This document shows positions 28,992 through 37,652 of a stretch of 64,000 bases of DNA, piece after piece. The notes beneath the pieces are model-generated. The model had not been told where the DNA came from, did not search any database, and saw only the letters and a program-made list of their open reading frames with translations. This DNA is from Rhodoferax sp. BAB1 (GTDB lineage: Bacteria; Pseudomonadota; Gammaproteobacteria; Burkholderiales; Burkholderiaceae_C). The stretch spans positions 2,500,001-2,564,000 of the forward strand of contig NZ_CP054424.1 of NCBI RefSeq assembly GCF_013334205.1. Reading direction: 5' to 3'. Numbering within the stretch: position 1 is the first letter of the stretch; every line of letters begins with the position of its first letter. Position numbers and translations under genes: made by a program.

Positions 28992-31900
28992 CCTACAAGT
29001 ACATCAGCACCGAGCCGCTGGCAGTGTTCCCTGCTTCTACAGCGCTGGCACCAGCAGTCCACTTGAACACCGACAAAACCAGGTTCAAGTTGTTGACCAC
29101 GCCTTCGATGCGCGAGTTGCGTGCCGCCATCGACTCGTATGCAGCAGTGCGGGGCGAAGCACTCTGGAGGGAACTCACAACCGTCGAGGACGGCTCCTGC
29201 AAGCTCTTTGCCACAGCGGGCAACTCTCTTTGGAATGTGAACCGGGGCGCCGTTAGCGCCATTCTTGGCGAAGACTTCACAGTAACTCAACTGCGTGAGC
29301 TGGTGACCGGCGAGGAAGGGCCTCGCGTCTTGAAAGCGCTGAAGCCTAAGACCGTAACGGAGATGGACGCTCTGTACCGCCTCAATGGCAACCGTGAATC
29401 CGCCATCGGTCACGACTACCTGACGGGCGCCGCACGAGCTGCGGATTCGGCTCTTTCCTTCTACGGCCTCATTATCGAGGCATTGTTCGAGGGGTCTCGC
29501 GATGTCAACCCCCAGAGGGGGACCATCCCAAAATCCTATTACCAGGCGAGGGTGTACGAGTTTCTGGGATACAGCGCGACGAAGGGTTGGCTCCTCTTCC
29601 CGTTCGTACACCCCCAATCAGGCATTCAAGAACACCTCCACCTCTCGCATCGCAGCAACCAGGGCGCCATATTTGCAAAGGAGTATCGCCCTCCAGAAGC
29701 CGACGAGCTGATGGCCGAGCTCGCGAACATGGAAGTGGCGAAGTCAACTGAAGTGAACCGGGAAACGCATCTGCGAAACCTGATGCTCGCCTCTGACCTT
29801 CGCTCCCTCGCGCAGGTCACCACGGAATTGTTAGCGACTTGCATTGACTTGGTCCTTGAGGCGAAGGAGCCCATGACGGTGCAACAGGCCGGCAAGCAGC
29901 GCAAGACCTACAACGCACTCCTCAGACTCCACAACTCGAGGTGCGCCGGAGCACCAACACAGGCGCTTCTTTTCAAGAAGCCGGAGGTCGTCAAGCTCGA
30001 GGACTTCTCTTCGTTCTCGCAGCTGCGCGCTGAGCACCCTCACATGTTTGAGTGGAGCCAGTGGTTCGAAGAGTTCGTCAGGGAGACCAAAGACACGCAA
30101 GGTCAAACCCGCAAGACCGCATGTGCAGAGTTTGCGACATTCCTTTGCTCTCTTCCCAATCCGCCCCGCTCGCCCCTGGAAATCACGCGGTCACTCATCA
30201 ACGACTACCAGCTAGGAAGCTACGCCTGCTACCGCGGCTACTTGGCCACCAAGCTCAGTTCTGCTGCAGCGAGGAACGGGCGCCTAACCATGCTCGGTCA
30301 GTTCTTCGACTTCGTGAAAGACCGTCTCCTGGCAAGGCACAAGGGGGACCCGAAGAACGCCCCTTGGTTAGCACAGCCAGTTGACATGAAGCTGGACCGA
30401 TTCAGTGACACGCTTAAGAGCGGTACCACTCGGAAGGCGATTGCAGCTCATATTATGGAAGAGATGCGCAAAGTCCTTACCGGCGATGACTACGCATGGG
30501 CGAAAGCGCAGGGAGGCTGGACCCACCTCGTCAACGAGAAGACAAAAGCGCTGGAGTACGTTTGGTGCCCGAGCGCAGCCTTGCTGCTCTACACCCTCTT
30601 GACATTGCCCCTGCGCAGCCTTCAGGCGAGGCTGTTTGACTCCGGCGAAGCCGATGCGTTCATCTTCGACTTCGAGCGCCGGGCCATGGTCCCCAATCCG
30701 AACCAAATAGCAATCAATGGCGTCATTGACTCGAATCGCAGGGAGGGCGTACTGCAGGTGATTCCTTCCGGGATGCTGGACGTGTCTGACGTCATTGGCA
30801 TCTGGGTGCCGGTCAATAAAACATCCGACGAGGGGTACCACATCCCGTGGGTCAGCGACGAATTACTTAAGCACCTGCGCTACCAGTACGAATGGATTCG
30901 CCTATATGCCGCTCACCCCACCCCGTACGGCATTATCGAAGTGCAGGGTCACCGGAACCAGCCGGAAGAGTGGACCGAGCGCCAAGACAAGTTCCTCTGC
31001 CTTTTCCGTGACCCTTCTGCGGACCGCGGGACTGACCCGTCGTTGCCGGTATCCAAACAAAAACTTCTAAAGCTCTGGGTCGAACTCTGTGCCGAAACCG
31101 AAAGACGCATCAACAGCTTGGCTCAGAGCGAAAGCCAGCGCGTGCAGCTCGTTACGACCGCCGGCGGCAAGACTCGCGCGCTCCACGACATTCATACCCT
31201 GCGGGTCTCCGGCATCACTGACCTGCTTGACCGAGGTGTCCCACTAAATATCGTCTCAGAGTACGTGGCCGGCCATGCCACGTACATCATGACGCTATGG
31301 TATGACAAACCCTCACCAGGGCAAATGCGTCAAGCTCTGAAGAACGCCGAGGCCACGGCGGGGAGGTCTACGGCGGCAATCCCGAAGTTCACGGAAGCCG
31401 AAGCGCACGCAATGCGCGATTACCTGGTGACGAACTCCTCGTACAAGGGTATGTACACCGGGTTCGACGCAATGACGGAGAACGCTGGCCTGCTGCAATT
31501 CCGGCTGGGTGGCATCTGCCCAGGCACCCGCTGCGAGGAAGGTGGCCTTACTTCGAATGGGAGAATTGCCCCGGTTCCGGTGGGCGACAGGGGCCCGTCG
31601 TGTCCGCAGTGCAGATTCTGGTTGACGGGGCCAGCGTTCTTGCTCGGGCAGTGCATCGAAGGGAACCAGCTGATTCTCAAGATTCGCCAGAAGATTCAGG
31701 CCCTCGACGTGCTGCGTGCTTCCATCCTTGACGCTGAGGACGCTGAGGATTTCGCACAGGCCGACCTCCTGCGCGGACAGACCGATGTCGAGGAGCGGCA
31801 GCTGAACGACATGCTCACCGAGTGGTGGCACAGGATGAAGCTCTATGAAGCATCGGTGCATAAGCTCGATGACTACAAGCAGTTTCTGGCAGGCGGCAGG

Positions 31901-32356
31901 GCGGATGGTGAATCGACCTCACGCCTGATGCTGGTGACAGACCAGCCCAACCAGGACCTGACTTTCAGCTTCAAGCAGGCAACCCAGCTGGAGCTTGACC
32001 ACTTCCTATCAACCTGCGCAGAACTCCTGCCCGATTACGCCCTGGATTCCAAGGCAGTGGCACTCGACCTCGAGATGGCCGTTGGCAAGTTCCTGGCCAT
32101 CAACGAGCACTCTGACCTGACGAATCTGTACTTCAAGCTCACTGACGACCAGCGTCTGTCAGCTGCGAATCTGGCCATCGAGTTGATGCTGGGTGCGGCA
32201 GAAGACCCGTCGCAAGCCTCAGACCTGCTTGAGGGGCGGACACCGCTTGCCTCCCTTCCACACCTGCAGCAAGGACTGTCGGAGCTACTGCTGGCATCAA
32301 GCAAAGCGACCACCCCTAGCGCCTCAAAAACTATCCCCATCAAGGCCCTGAAATGA
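28988..32356 (+). CDS. gmtZ: Large integrase-like protein, GmtZ-like (VPA1269 family)
   Basis: A 1122-residue protein whose start at 28988 overlaps the previous stop. It contains a second, diverged tyrosine-recombinase core: a candidate Arg in LTLPLRSLQARLF, H736 and R739 in DIHTLRVSG, H763 in VAGHATY and Y772 in LWYDK. A probable zinc site follows (C844, C849, C872, C875 in CPGTRC and CPQC), then a helical C-terminal third. The size, zinc cysteines and position between gmtY and gmtX fit GmtZ. The recombinase trio with one oversized partner recalls Tn554-type TnpA/TnpB/TnpC. The frame extends upstream of 28988 but that part is antisense-like gmtY overlap and not plausible protein. Confidence 0.75.
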   Translation: MTYKYISTEPLAVFPASTALAPAVHLNTDKTRFKLLTTPSMRELRAAIDSYAAVRGEALWRELTTVEDGSCKLFATAGNSLWNVNRGAVSAILGEDFTVTQLRELVTGEEGPRVLKALKPKTVTEMDALYRLNGNRESAIGHDYLTGAARAADSALSFYGLIIEALFEGSRDVNPQRGTIPKSYYQARVYEFLGYSATKGWLLFPFVHPQSGIQEHLHLSHRSNQGAIFAKEYRPPEADELMAELANMEVAKSTEVNRETHLRNLMLASDLRSLAQVTTELLATCIDLVLEAKEPMTVQQAGKQRKTYNALLRLHNSRCAGAPTQALLFKKPEVVKLEDFSSFSQLRAEHPHMFEWSQWFEEFVRETKDTQGQTRKTACAEFATFLCSLPNPPRSPLEITRSLINDYQLGSYACYRGYLATKLSSAAARNGRLTMLGQFFDFVKDRLLARHKGDPKNAPWLAQPVDMKLDRFSDTLKSGTTRKAIAAHIMEEMRKVLTGDDYAWAKAQGGWTHLVNEKTKALEYVWCPSAALLLYTLLTLPLRSLQARLFDSGEADAFIFDFERRAMVPNPNQIAINGVIDSNRREGVLQVIPSGMLDVSDVIGIWVPVNKTSDEGYHIPWVSDELLKHLRYQYEWIRLYAAHPTPYGIIEVQGHRNQPEEWTERQDKFLCLFRDPSADRGTDPSLPVSKQKLLKLWVELCAETERRINSLAQSESQRVQLVTTAGGKTRALHDIHTLRVSGITDLLDRGVPLNIVSEYVAGHATYIMTLWYDKPSPGQMRQALKNAEATAGRSTAAIPKFTEAEAHAMRDYLVTNSSYKGMYTGFDAMTENAGLLQFRLGGICPGTRCEEGGLTSNGRIAPVPVGDRGPSCPQCRFWLTGPAFLLGQCIEGNQLILKIRQKIQALDVLRASILDAEDAEDFAQADLLRGQTDVEERQLNDMLTEWWHRMKLYEASVHKLDDYKQFLAGGRADGESTSRLMLVTDQPNQDLTFSFKQATQLELDHFLSTCAELLPDYALDSKAVALDLEMAVGKFLAINEHSDLTNLYFKLTDDQRLSAANLAIELMLGAAEDPSQASDLLEGRTPLASLPHLQQGLSELLLASSKATTPSASKTIPIKALK

Positions 32357-33063
32357 ACAACTCTCAACAGCCGGAACGCAGGGCCTCAGACGTCCTGTAT
32401 GACGATATTGCCGCTTCTCGCAACAGCATCAGGCGCGGGAATATCGCTGCCATCAGAGAGGTGTGCGACCTGATGGAGAAGGACGGTGTTCCGATTGCCG
32501 CGGCTGAGGTGGTTCGTCGCTGCGGTCCAAACGGACCGGCGTATTCGACGGTCAGCAACACCGGCTCCATGCTTGGCGAGTACATCAAACTGCGAATCAC
32601 CGAGCAGGCGTCTCGCCAGAAGAGCGTCTCCAGGAACGGCAGTCTCGCGGACACCGTCCTCGACCCCGTCCTGCAGGCCCAAATCAGGGACAAAGAGAGC
32701 GTTGCACGCTGGCTCCAGAAGGAGAACGACGCACTTCGCACGTTGCTCAAGACGCTGCGGCCTGGCGTCGACATAGACGGCGCCATTGCTCGTGCCACGA
32801 AGGGCGGACAACCGTTCCTGTTGGCTGCACCAGAAAGTCCAGAACCGCATGCCGACAAGCACGTTGCGGCAGCGCTGTTGAAGCTCATGGACCACCTTGT
32901 TGGCGGACGGCAGTACACCTTCATCAAGGGCCGTCTTACCATTAACAAGAAGGTCGTGCTGGACTCGGCCGAGGTTGCAGCCTATCGACGGAGCACCGGC
33001 CTAGCTGATGGCGACTGGCAGCAGCGGTATGAAACAGAGGGAGCATCTGATGGCCAGCGGTAG
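32353..33063 (+). CDS. gmtX: GmtX-like protein
   Basis: A 236-residue protein, starting in an ATGA overlap with the gmtZ stop. The N-terminal 90 residues look like a helix-turn-helix: REVCDLMEKDGVPIAAAEVVRRCG followed by AYSTVSNTGSMLGEYIKLR. A helical or coiled-coil stretch follows (QIRDKESVARWLQKENDALRTLLKTL) and the last 60 residues are a compact alpha/beta part (YTFIKGRLTINKKVVLDSAEVAAYRR). It is the third member of the recombinase trio and may set DNA binding or regulation, analogous to TnpC of Tn554. Its 3' end overlaps the next gene by 14 bases. Confidence 0.7.
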   Translation: MNNSQQPERRASDVLYDDIAASRNSIRRGNIAAIREVCDLMEKDGVPIAAAEVVRRCGPNGPAYSTVSNTGSMLGEYIKLRITEQASRQKSVSRNGSLADTVLDPVLQAQIRDKESVARWLQKENDALRTLLKTLRPGVDIDGAIARATKGGQPFLLAAPESPEPHADKHVAAALLKLMDHLVGGRQYTFIKGRLTINKKVVLDSAEVAAYRRSTGLADGDWQQRYETEGASDGQR

Positions 33064-33484
33064 GCAGGTCGCCGAGGAGAACGTCCAGGCTTTTGCGACC
33101 TGGATAGCGAGTAAGTCTGACGATGAGCTTCGCTCCTTGGTTCACCGTGGACAGCTCTCGCGCAAGGAGCTCGCAATCGAGTGCGGCTTCGCCAAGTCGG
33201 TCCTTGACCAGAACCCACGCGTCAAGAAGGCGCTCAGCGACCTGGAGGACGAGTTGCGTCAGCGCGGCGTGCTTCCACCGAAAGTGGAAGAGCCCGCCGG
33301 CGTGCCTGCCCCGCTCACCAGGGAACCCGGCAAGCTGCGAGGCGCCATTGAAGCAGAGCGTCTGCGCAGGCTGGAGACGGAGAACGCGGGTCTGAAGGCC
33401 GAAGTCACCGAGCTCAAGAGGGCGTTGGAGAAGTACGCCGTCCTGAGCGAAGCACTGGCCCTGACAGGCAGGTTACCGCGTTGA
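33050..33484 (+). CDS. VPA1267-like small DNA-associated protein
   Basis: A 144-residue protein. The ATG at 33050 is chosen over one at 33008 because a strong GAGGGAG ribosome site lies 7 bases before it. The first 85 residues (MASGRQVAEENVQAFATWIA, LSRKELAIECGFAKSVLDQNP, LEDELRQRGVLPP) contain a helix-turn-helix-like segment; a coiled coil follows (LRRLETENAGLKAEVTELKRALEKY). This matches, from memory, the small VPA1267-type proteins that sit after GmtX. Overlaps at both ends (14 bases with gmtX, TGATG with the helicase) make it part of the recombinase operon. Confidence 0.65.
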   Translation: MASGRQVAEENVQAFATWIASKSDDELRSLVHRGQLSRKELAIECGFAKSVLDQNPRVKKALSDLEDELRQRGVLPPKVEEPAGVPAPLTREPGKLRGAIEAERLRRLETENAGLKAEVTELKRALEKYAVLSEALALTGRLPR

Positions 33485-35727
33485 TGCTCGAGAGGACCCT
33501 GCGGGTCACCGCGATACGCAGCCAGAGCCCAAAGGGCTTCGGTGGCTGCATCTTCACTGGGAAGCCCATCGACGACACTGGCAACGTCCAGGACGCAGCG
33601 GCGTACTACGTCGTGAAGGCCAACGGTGCGACTTTGGGTAAGACACTCGTCCAGCCCGGTCAGTGGTGGAAGGTCTCTGGCGAGGCCGTTGAGCGCTTGT
33701 TGGAGGTCAATGGTTTCCGGGTATCGGAATGGCAAGTCGAAGCGTCCAGCGCCCTCCTGCTGCGTCCTTCTGGCGAGCACATCGTCTCGTTCCTGGCTGA
33801 CAACCCAGCCTTCGAACGCATCGGGCGGGTCAAGGCCAGAAAGCTGTGGGATGCCCTAGGCGCCAAGCTGTTCGAGGTCTTGGACACCGCAAACGTTGAC
33901 ACACTGGCCACGGTCCTCACGCCGGAGAGCGCAGCCCAAGTGGCCGCCGCCTGGGCGCAATTTGGAGACAGTCGCACGCTGCAGTGGCTTCAGGCAGAAG
34001 GCTTCGACCTTGAGCTTGGCCGGAAGGTGCTGAATTTCTTCGGCAGCGAAACACCAGAGAAGCTCCAGCAAGACCCTTACCGCCTTCTGAGTTTCTCAGC
34101 ATCGTGGCGGCAGGTTGATGCACTTGCTAGGAGCCACTTCGGCGTGGCGGTGGACGACCCGCGTCGCCTGCAGGGAGCCATCGAGGAGGCCTGCTATCGC
34201 GTTTTCACGGCCGGTCACACCACCGCACTGTCCTCTACCCTCATGGACTACCTACAAGCCGTCCTGGGCAGCCAGACCACGACGTTTCGCTGGCGCAACC
34301 TGGTTCCGACAGCCTTGTCGCAGGGCCTATCCAACGGCAGCTTTGTCGTGGGCCTTCACGGTGTGCAGCCGTTTGGCGCGATGGTGATGGAGCAACAGGT
34401 TGCCAATGCGGTCGTTTCACGCCTGACCGCTGCCGACCAAGCACTGATGCCGCCTGCAGAAGTCGAGGGCCTTCTGCACGACTACGAGGCGAAGGAAGGC
34501 ATTGAGCTCAATGCCGAACAGCGACGCGCCGTCTACCTTGCATCTGACCACTCCTTTGTTCTCATCACAGGAGGAGCTGGCGTTGGCAAGACCACGGTGC
34601 TCAAGGCGCTGTACAGGGTCTACGACCAATCGGGCATCGAGGTGGTACAACTCGCATTGGCCGGCCGTGCAGCGAAGCGAATGCAGGAGGCGACTGGCCG
34701 TTCGGCTTCCACTATCGCCAACTTCTTGCGGGCAGGCAAGGAGCTTTCAGGAAAGGTTGTTGTGGTCGTGGACGAGGCCAGCATGGTGGACATTGTTTCG
34801 ATGTATCGGCTGTGCACGCTGCTGGGTCCCGATGTTCGCCTGGTGCTCGCCGGAGACCCTGAGCAGCTGATGCCGGTCGGACCAGGGCTGGTGCTTCATG
34901 CTCTGATTCGCGTTCCCGCTGTTCCCTTGGGAGAGCTAAAGGTCATCAAGCGCTACGGTGGCGACATCGCGGCCGCGGCGATTTCCATCCGCAGTGGCAT
35001 CTGGCCTTCCCTGTCAAACGACGAGGCTGGCGCAATCGCGTTCATCCCATGCGCTGACACACTTACTGCCACAGGTAGCAGCCTGATTGCCGAGACAGTT
35101 CTGGACTTGTACAGGCTCGACCCAGAGAACACTCAAATCCTGTCCGCACGCCGCAACGGGCCCGACGGCGTGAACACCATCAACAGCCTCTGCCAGGCGG
35201 AGACGACGGCAGGGCGCAAAGCCGTGACAGTTTGGAGCGCTCAGCATGACACGGTGGCGCTCACCGGATTCAACCTTGGCGACCCTGTTCTGTGCACGCG
35301 GAACATGTGGGACCGAGGCTTGCAGAACGGCTCACTGGGCACCATCGTGGACGTTGAGGATGTACAGCAACCCGTGGCTGATGGTGAGGACGGCGATGCC
35401 GAGCGCCCCCTAGCCTGGGTTCTCTGGGACGATGGCATTCGCAGGCCTGTCGCCGAGGAGATGTTAGACGACCTGCAGCTGGGCTACGCCATCACGGTGC
35501 ATAAGGCCCAGGGCTCACAGTGGCCTCGCGTCATCGTTCCGCTCACCGGGCACCGACTGCTTGACCGCACTCTGATTTACACCGCGGTCACACGCGCCCA
35601 GAAGCAGGTGCTAATCGTTGGCGACGAGGACGCAGCAAGAGCTGCCGTGGAAAGTGCGCCTCGAGTTCAGAGCAGGCAAGTGGCGCTGGACTTGCTGATT
35701 CGTTCAACGCTCGAAGCACGAGCTTGA
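33484..35727 (+). CDS. RecD2/TraA-like ATP-dependent DNA helicase
   Basis: A 747-residue superfamily 1 helicase. Residues 1-280 hold an N-terminal region with helix-hairpin-helix-like repeats (FERIGRVKARKLWDALG). Walker A is TGGAGVGKTTV with K369, Walker B is VVVVDEASMVD, followed by GDPEQLMPVGPG; the C-terminal RecA fold ends with the motifs ITVHKAQGSQWP and YTAVTRAQKQVL. This is the RecD/TraA type, 5'-3' unwinding. It starts at an ATG overlapping the previous stop (TGATG); a TTG 3 bases earlier is also possible. As the last gene of the recombinase operon it may help process or replicate the excised element; a defence role cannot be excluded. Confidence 0.85.
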   Translation: MLERTLRVTAIRSQSPKGFGGCIFTGKPIDDTGNVQDAAAYYVVKANGATLGKTLVQPGQWWKVSGEAVERLLEVNGFRVSEWQVEASSALLLRPSGEHIVSFLADNPAFERIGRVKARKLWDALGAKLFEVLDTANVDTLATVLTPESAAQVAAAWAQFGDSRTLQWLQAEGFDLELGRKVLNFFGSETPEKLQQDPYRLLSFSASWRQVDALARSHFGVAVDDPRRLQGAIEEACYRVFTAGHTTALSSTLMDYLQAVLGSQTTTFRWRNLVPTALSQGLSNGSFVVGLHGVQPFGAMVMEQQVANAVVSRLTAADQALMPPAEVEGLLHDYEAKEGIELNAEQRRAVYLASDHSFVLITGGAGVGKTTVLKALYRVYDQSGIEVVQLALAGRAAKRMQEATGRSASTIANFLRAGKELSGKVVVVVDEASMVDIVSMYRLCTLLGPDVRLVLAGDPEQLMPVGPGLVLHALIRVPAVPLGELKVIKRYGGDIAAAAISIRSGIWPSLSNDEAGAIAFIPCADTLTATGSSLIAETVLDLYRLDPENTQILSARRNGPDGVNTINSLCQAETTAGRKAVTVWSAQHDTVALTGFNLGDPVLCTRNMWDRGLQNGSLGTIVDVEDVQQPVADGEDGDAERPLAWVLWDDGIRRPVAEEMLDDLQLGYAITVHKAQGSQWPRVIVPLTGHRLLDRTLIYTAVTRAQKQVLIVGDEDAARAAVESAPRVQSRQVALDLLIRSTLEARA

Positions 35728-35742
35728 GAACGCTAAGGGCGC

Positions 35743-36117
35743 CTACTTCCAATTTGCGACTGCAGTAGCCTGACAGGACGTTATCCCTGTCACTCCATTC
35801 CGCCCCATAGAGATGCGGATGCGCTGCTCGTTAATCGGCACAATCTGTTTCCCAACCTTATCTGCATGCTCCCACGCGATAGCGGTGAGCTGGCTCTTGC
35901 AGGCCGTTGCAACGGCACTGCTTTCTGGGATGAATTGGTAGCGAGAGTAATAGACAGTAATTCCGAATCCGTCATCTCTCTTTTCGATACCGTACTCAGT
36001 GTCTTTATCGTATGTAGCCAGGGACTGATTTGTATGGCTTACCGGCGTCGCACAGCCAACGAAAAATACGGTCAAACTCGACGCAATCAGTAGTTTCAAT
36101 GGTCCGCCAGACGCCAT
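35743..36117 (-). CDS. Small lipoprotein, last gene of cargo operon
   Basis: A 124-residue protein with a classical lipoprotein signal: a hydrophobic stretch (LKLLIASSLTVFFVGC) ending in a lipobox whose cysteine is at about residue 22. The mature part (TPVSHTNQSLATYDKDTEYG...) has two further cysteines (TACKSQ and TSCQAT) that could form a disulfide. No family is recognised. Its start overlaps the end of the upstream gene by 22 bases and its base composition is more AT-rich than the chromosome. It converges on the helicase gene with a 15-base gap. Confidence 0.7.
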   Translation of the reverse strand: MASGGPLKLLIASSLTVFFVGCATPVSHTNQSLATYDKDTEYGIEKRDDGFGITVYYSRYQFIPESSAVATACKSQLTAIAWEHADKVGKQIVPINEQRIRISMGRNGVTGITSCQATAVANWK

Positions 36118-36410
36118 GATTGTTTTTCCTTTTCGTTGCGTTTGATATTTGGATGCTTGATACAGAGGTCCACAACTCGACTTTCAGGGATTCTGGTGTT
36201 TGTGGATATAGCCTGCGTCGAACGAAATACATAGTCAGTATTCGAGGCAGAGTGAACTAGATACTCGTAAATACGTTTGCTGTCCCGTGTATTTCGATAC
36301 AGCCGCCAAAGGCCACCCACGGCGCCGATGAGTATCGCTGCAATCAAGGTTGAGGCAAGGGAGTTTTCACTAACATACCTCATCCACATAAATGCGCGGT
36401 CATCCATCAC
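36096..36410 (-). CDS. Membrane-anchored winged-helix-like protein
   Basis: A 104-residue protein with one N-terminal membrane helix (about residues 17-36, SLASTLIAAILIGAVGGLW) and a short cytoplasmic domain. That domain (IYEYLVHSA...FRSTQAISTNTRIPESRVVDLCIKHPNIKRNEKEKQSW) reads like a winged helix: helix, helix-turn-helix with TNTRIPESRVVDLC, then a basic wing. It overlaps its upstream neighbour by 4 bases (ATGA) and its downstream neighbour by 22, so the three genes are one unit. Function unknown. Confidence 0.65.
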   Translation of the reverse strand: MMDDRAFMWMRYVSENSLASTLIAAILIGAVGGLWRLYRNTRDSKRIYEYLVHSASNTDYVFRSTQAISTNTRIPESRVVDLCIKHPNIKRNEKEKQSWRLADH

Positions 36411-36799
36411 GCATCATCCCTGTTAGATTTTTCCGAAAGGACCCAAAATGGCCTGACCCGGCCTGTCAGTATCCATCGAGTCAAGAAGAAAATGAGCAAT
36501 ATGGCTACCGGTACTCCAGCAGCCCAAGGAACAATGGCCCGCGCCTGCTCGCGGTATTGCAATCCTTCAAGCATCGCTTTTGCTTGGCCAAGCAAGAACT
36601 CATCGTTGCTGATGCATGCCGGAAAATTTGGAGCGCTTCGACATCTTTCCGCCATCTCCTGCTGGTAGGTGCGACGACTTTCACCGACGCTATCTGCCCT
36701 CATCGCTGCGTAATGGCTCCAGCCCCAAGCAGACCAACCAACTAAGGCTGTAAGACATGCCAAACTGAGGGCAAGTCGAAACCAAACGTGCTCATTCAT
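36407..36799 (-). CDS. Two-helix membrane protein, first gene of cargo operon
   Basis: A 130-residue protein with two membrane helices (about residues 7-26, RLALSLACLTALVGWSAW, and 90-110, WAAGVPVAILLIFFLTRW). The loop between them (about 60 residues, probably periplasmic) contains two cysteines (RCRSAPNFPACI) that may form a disulfide. No family recognised. It is the first gene of the three-gene minus-strand cargo operon. The promoter must lie in 36800-36957, an AT-rich 158-base gap in which I see no clear consensus. Confidence 0.65.
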   Translation of the reverse strand: MNEHVWFRLALSLACLTALVGWSAWGWSHYAAMRADSVGESRRTYQQEMAERCRSAPNFPACISNDEFLLGQAKAMLEGLQYREQARAIVPWAAGVPVAILLIFFLTRWILTGRVRPFWVLSEKSNRDDA

Positions 36800-36957
36800 G
36801 AGGTAGAAAATCGGGTTCCGTATTGGATATTTTTTATGATAGCGACCGTAATCCTTGGGCTAATCAGAATTAGTATCACTTGAGAGCCGTAGGCGCTCAA
36901 TCCAGTGCCCATGTCCGGAGTTTATGGCGCAGCTGGAGTGACGCCCGCGGGCACGCT

Positions 36958-37524
36958 TCACGCGTGCCCTACCACCCGGGAGTGCTTAGGAACCATGCTC
37001 TTTAGCAGCTCCATCTGGTCATCTAGGATGTGCCTGTTTGCGAGAATCAGGCCCTCTTGGTGATTCGGCACGTACGGCACATACAGCAGTTGCCAACCAA
37101 GCTCCTCCAACGTCTGCGAGCCTTTCTGCGCGTTGCAGGCTACACAGCAAGCACAGCAGTTGAGCCAAGAATCGGCACCGCCCCTCGACAGCGGCTTAAT
37201 GTGGTCGCGCGTGAGCCCCTTAGCGCTCACTGTGCCGCAGTAGGCACACATGAACTGGTCTCGCCGGAACAACGCAGCATTCGAGAGCGGGATGGTCGTG
37301 CGCTTGTTGCGCTCAGGACTGCGTCCCTTGAGCACCAAGATGCTTTTGAGCGTGATTTGCGAGTCAAGACCCGTGTCTCGGTTCTTGCCGCCAGTGAAAG
37401 TGAACTCGTGGTCGCCAAAGCCATAGGCGACCTTGCCAAGAGTCTCCTGGCAGATGGCGTCTTGCCAAGACAGCCAGCGAGCCGGGTACCCCGAGCTGTC
37501 GACAGCGAGATGGAGGGACCTCAT
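36958..37524 (-). CDS. Intact HNH endonuclease carried by the element (paralogue of the target gene)
   Basis: A 188-residue HNH nuclease. The N-terminal 70 residues (WLSWQDAICQETLGKVAYGFG) are a beta-rich domain; the HNH/treble-clef core has CAYCG, then LTRDHIKPLSRGG, LNCCACCVACNAQK; the C-terminal tail is LLYVPYVPNHQEG...HILDDQMELLKSMVPKHSRVV. Every one of these blocks has a counterpart in the split host gene (CAYCG, LTREHIIPFAQDG, ACNHRK, LLYAPYVPSLWED, RILADQMEFLMAHVPRSSR), and length is nearly equal (188 against 186). A GGGAGGG ribosome site precedes the ATG, whose ATGA overlaps the stop of the truncated host frame. It lies just inside the right end of the element. Confidence 0.88.
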   Translation of the reverse strand: MRSLHLAVDSSGYPARWLSWQDAICQETLGKVAYGFGDHEFTFTGGKNRDTGLDSQITLKSILVLKGRSPERNKRTTIPLSNAALFRRDQFMCAYCGTVSAKGLTRDHIKPLSRGGADSWLNCCACCVACNAQKGSQTLEELGWQLLYVPYVPNHQEGLILANRHILDDQMELLKSMVPKHSRVVGHA

Positions 37525-37551
37525 CGTGCCCTCCCGCGAACTCGTAAACTG

Positions 37552-37634
37552 AACTGGTGATGACCACGAGTTGCTGAGAGGCGATTCGTCCGCCTCCTGC
37601 GAGGTCGGAACTCACTCACGCACTCAACTGGTGA
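37552..37634. repeat. Subterminal AACTGGTGA repeats at the right end
   Basis: AACTGGTGATG occurs at 37552 and again at 37626, 74 bases apart, in the same direction. The inverted form TCACCAGTT is at the left end (27483), with a related CTACCAGTT at 27564, 81 bases further in. Two similar sites at each end suggest binding sites for the element recombinases. Confidence 0.65.
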
Positions 37635-37647
37635 TGTTTTTGGGGGT
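37626..37647 (-). repeat. Right terminal inverted repeat
   Basis: Read on the minus strand: ACCCCCAAA, four variable bases, TCACCAGTT. It mirrors 27468-27491 and lies five bases inside the right GCGGCA repeat. Confidence 0.75.
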
Positions 37648-37652
37648 GATAA

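Larger units (their letters stand above)
27463..37652. mobile_element. GMT-like integrative element inserted in an HNH gene (10.2 kb)
   Basis: The ends are set by the break in the host HNH gene and the GCGGCA direct repeat. Just inside lie imperfect terminal inverted repeats ACCCCCAAA...TCACCAGTT (27468-27491; complement at 37626-37647). Content, left to right: tyrosine recombinase, long recombinase-like protein with zinc cysteines, GmtX-like protein, VPA1267-like protein and a RecD-like helicase, all plus strand and overlapping; then a minus-strand three-gene membrane/lipoprotein cargo operon and an intact HNH gene. The trio matches what I recall of Gamma-Mobile-Trio elements. Base composition falls below the flanking chromosome, most clearly at 35.7-37 kb. 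Confidence 0.85.

Noticed and set aside
37521..37652. The 43-codon tail of the truncated HNH frame as a meaningful protein domain
   Set aside because: The tail (LSPPKTSPVECVSEF followed by an Arg-rich end) is read from element-end DNA in a chance frame; only its stop-start overlap seems meaningful.
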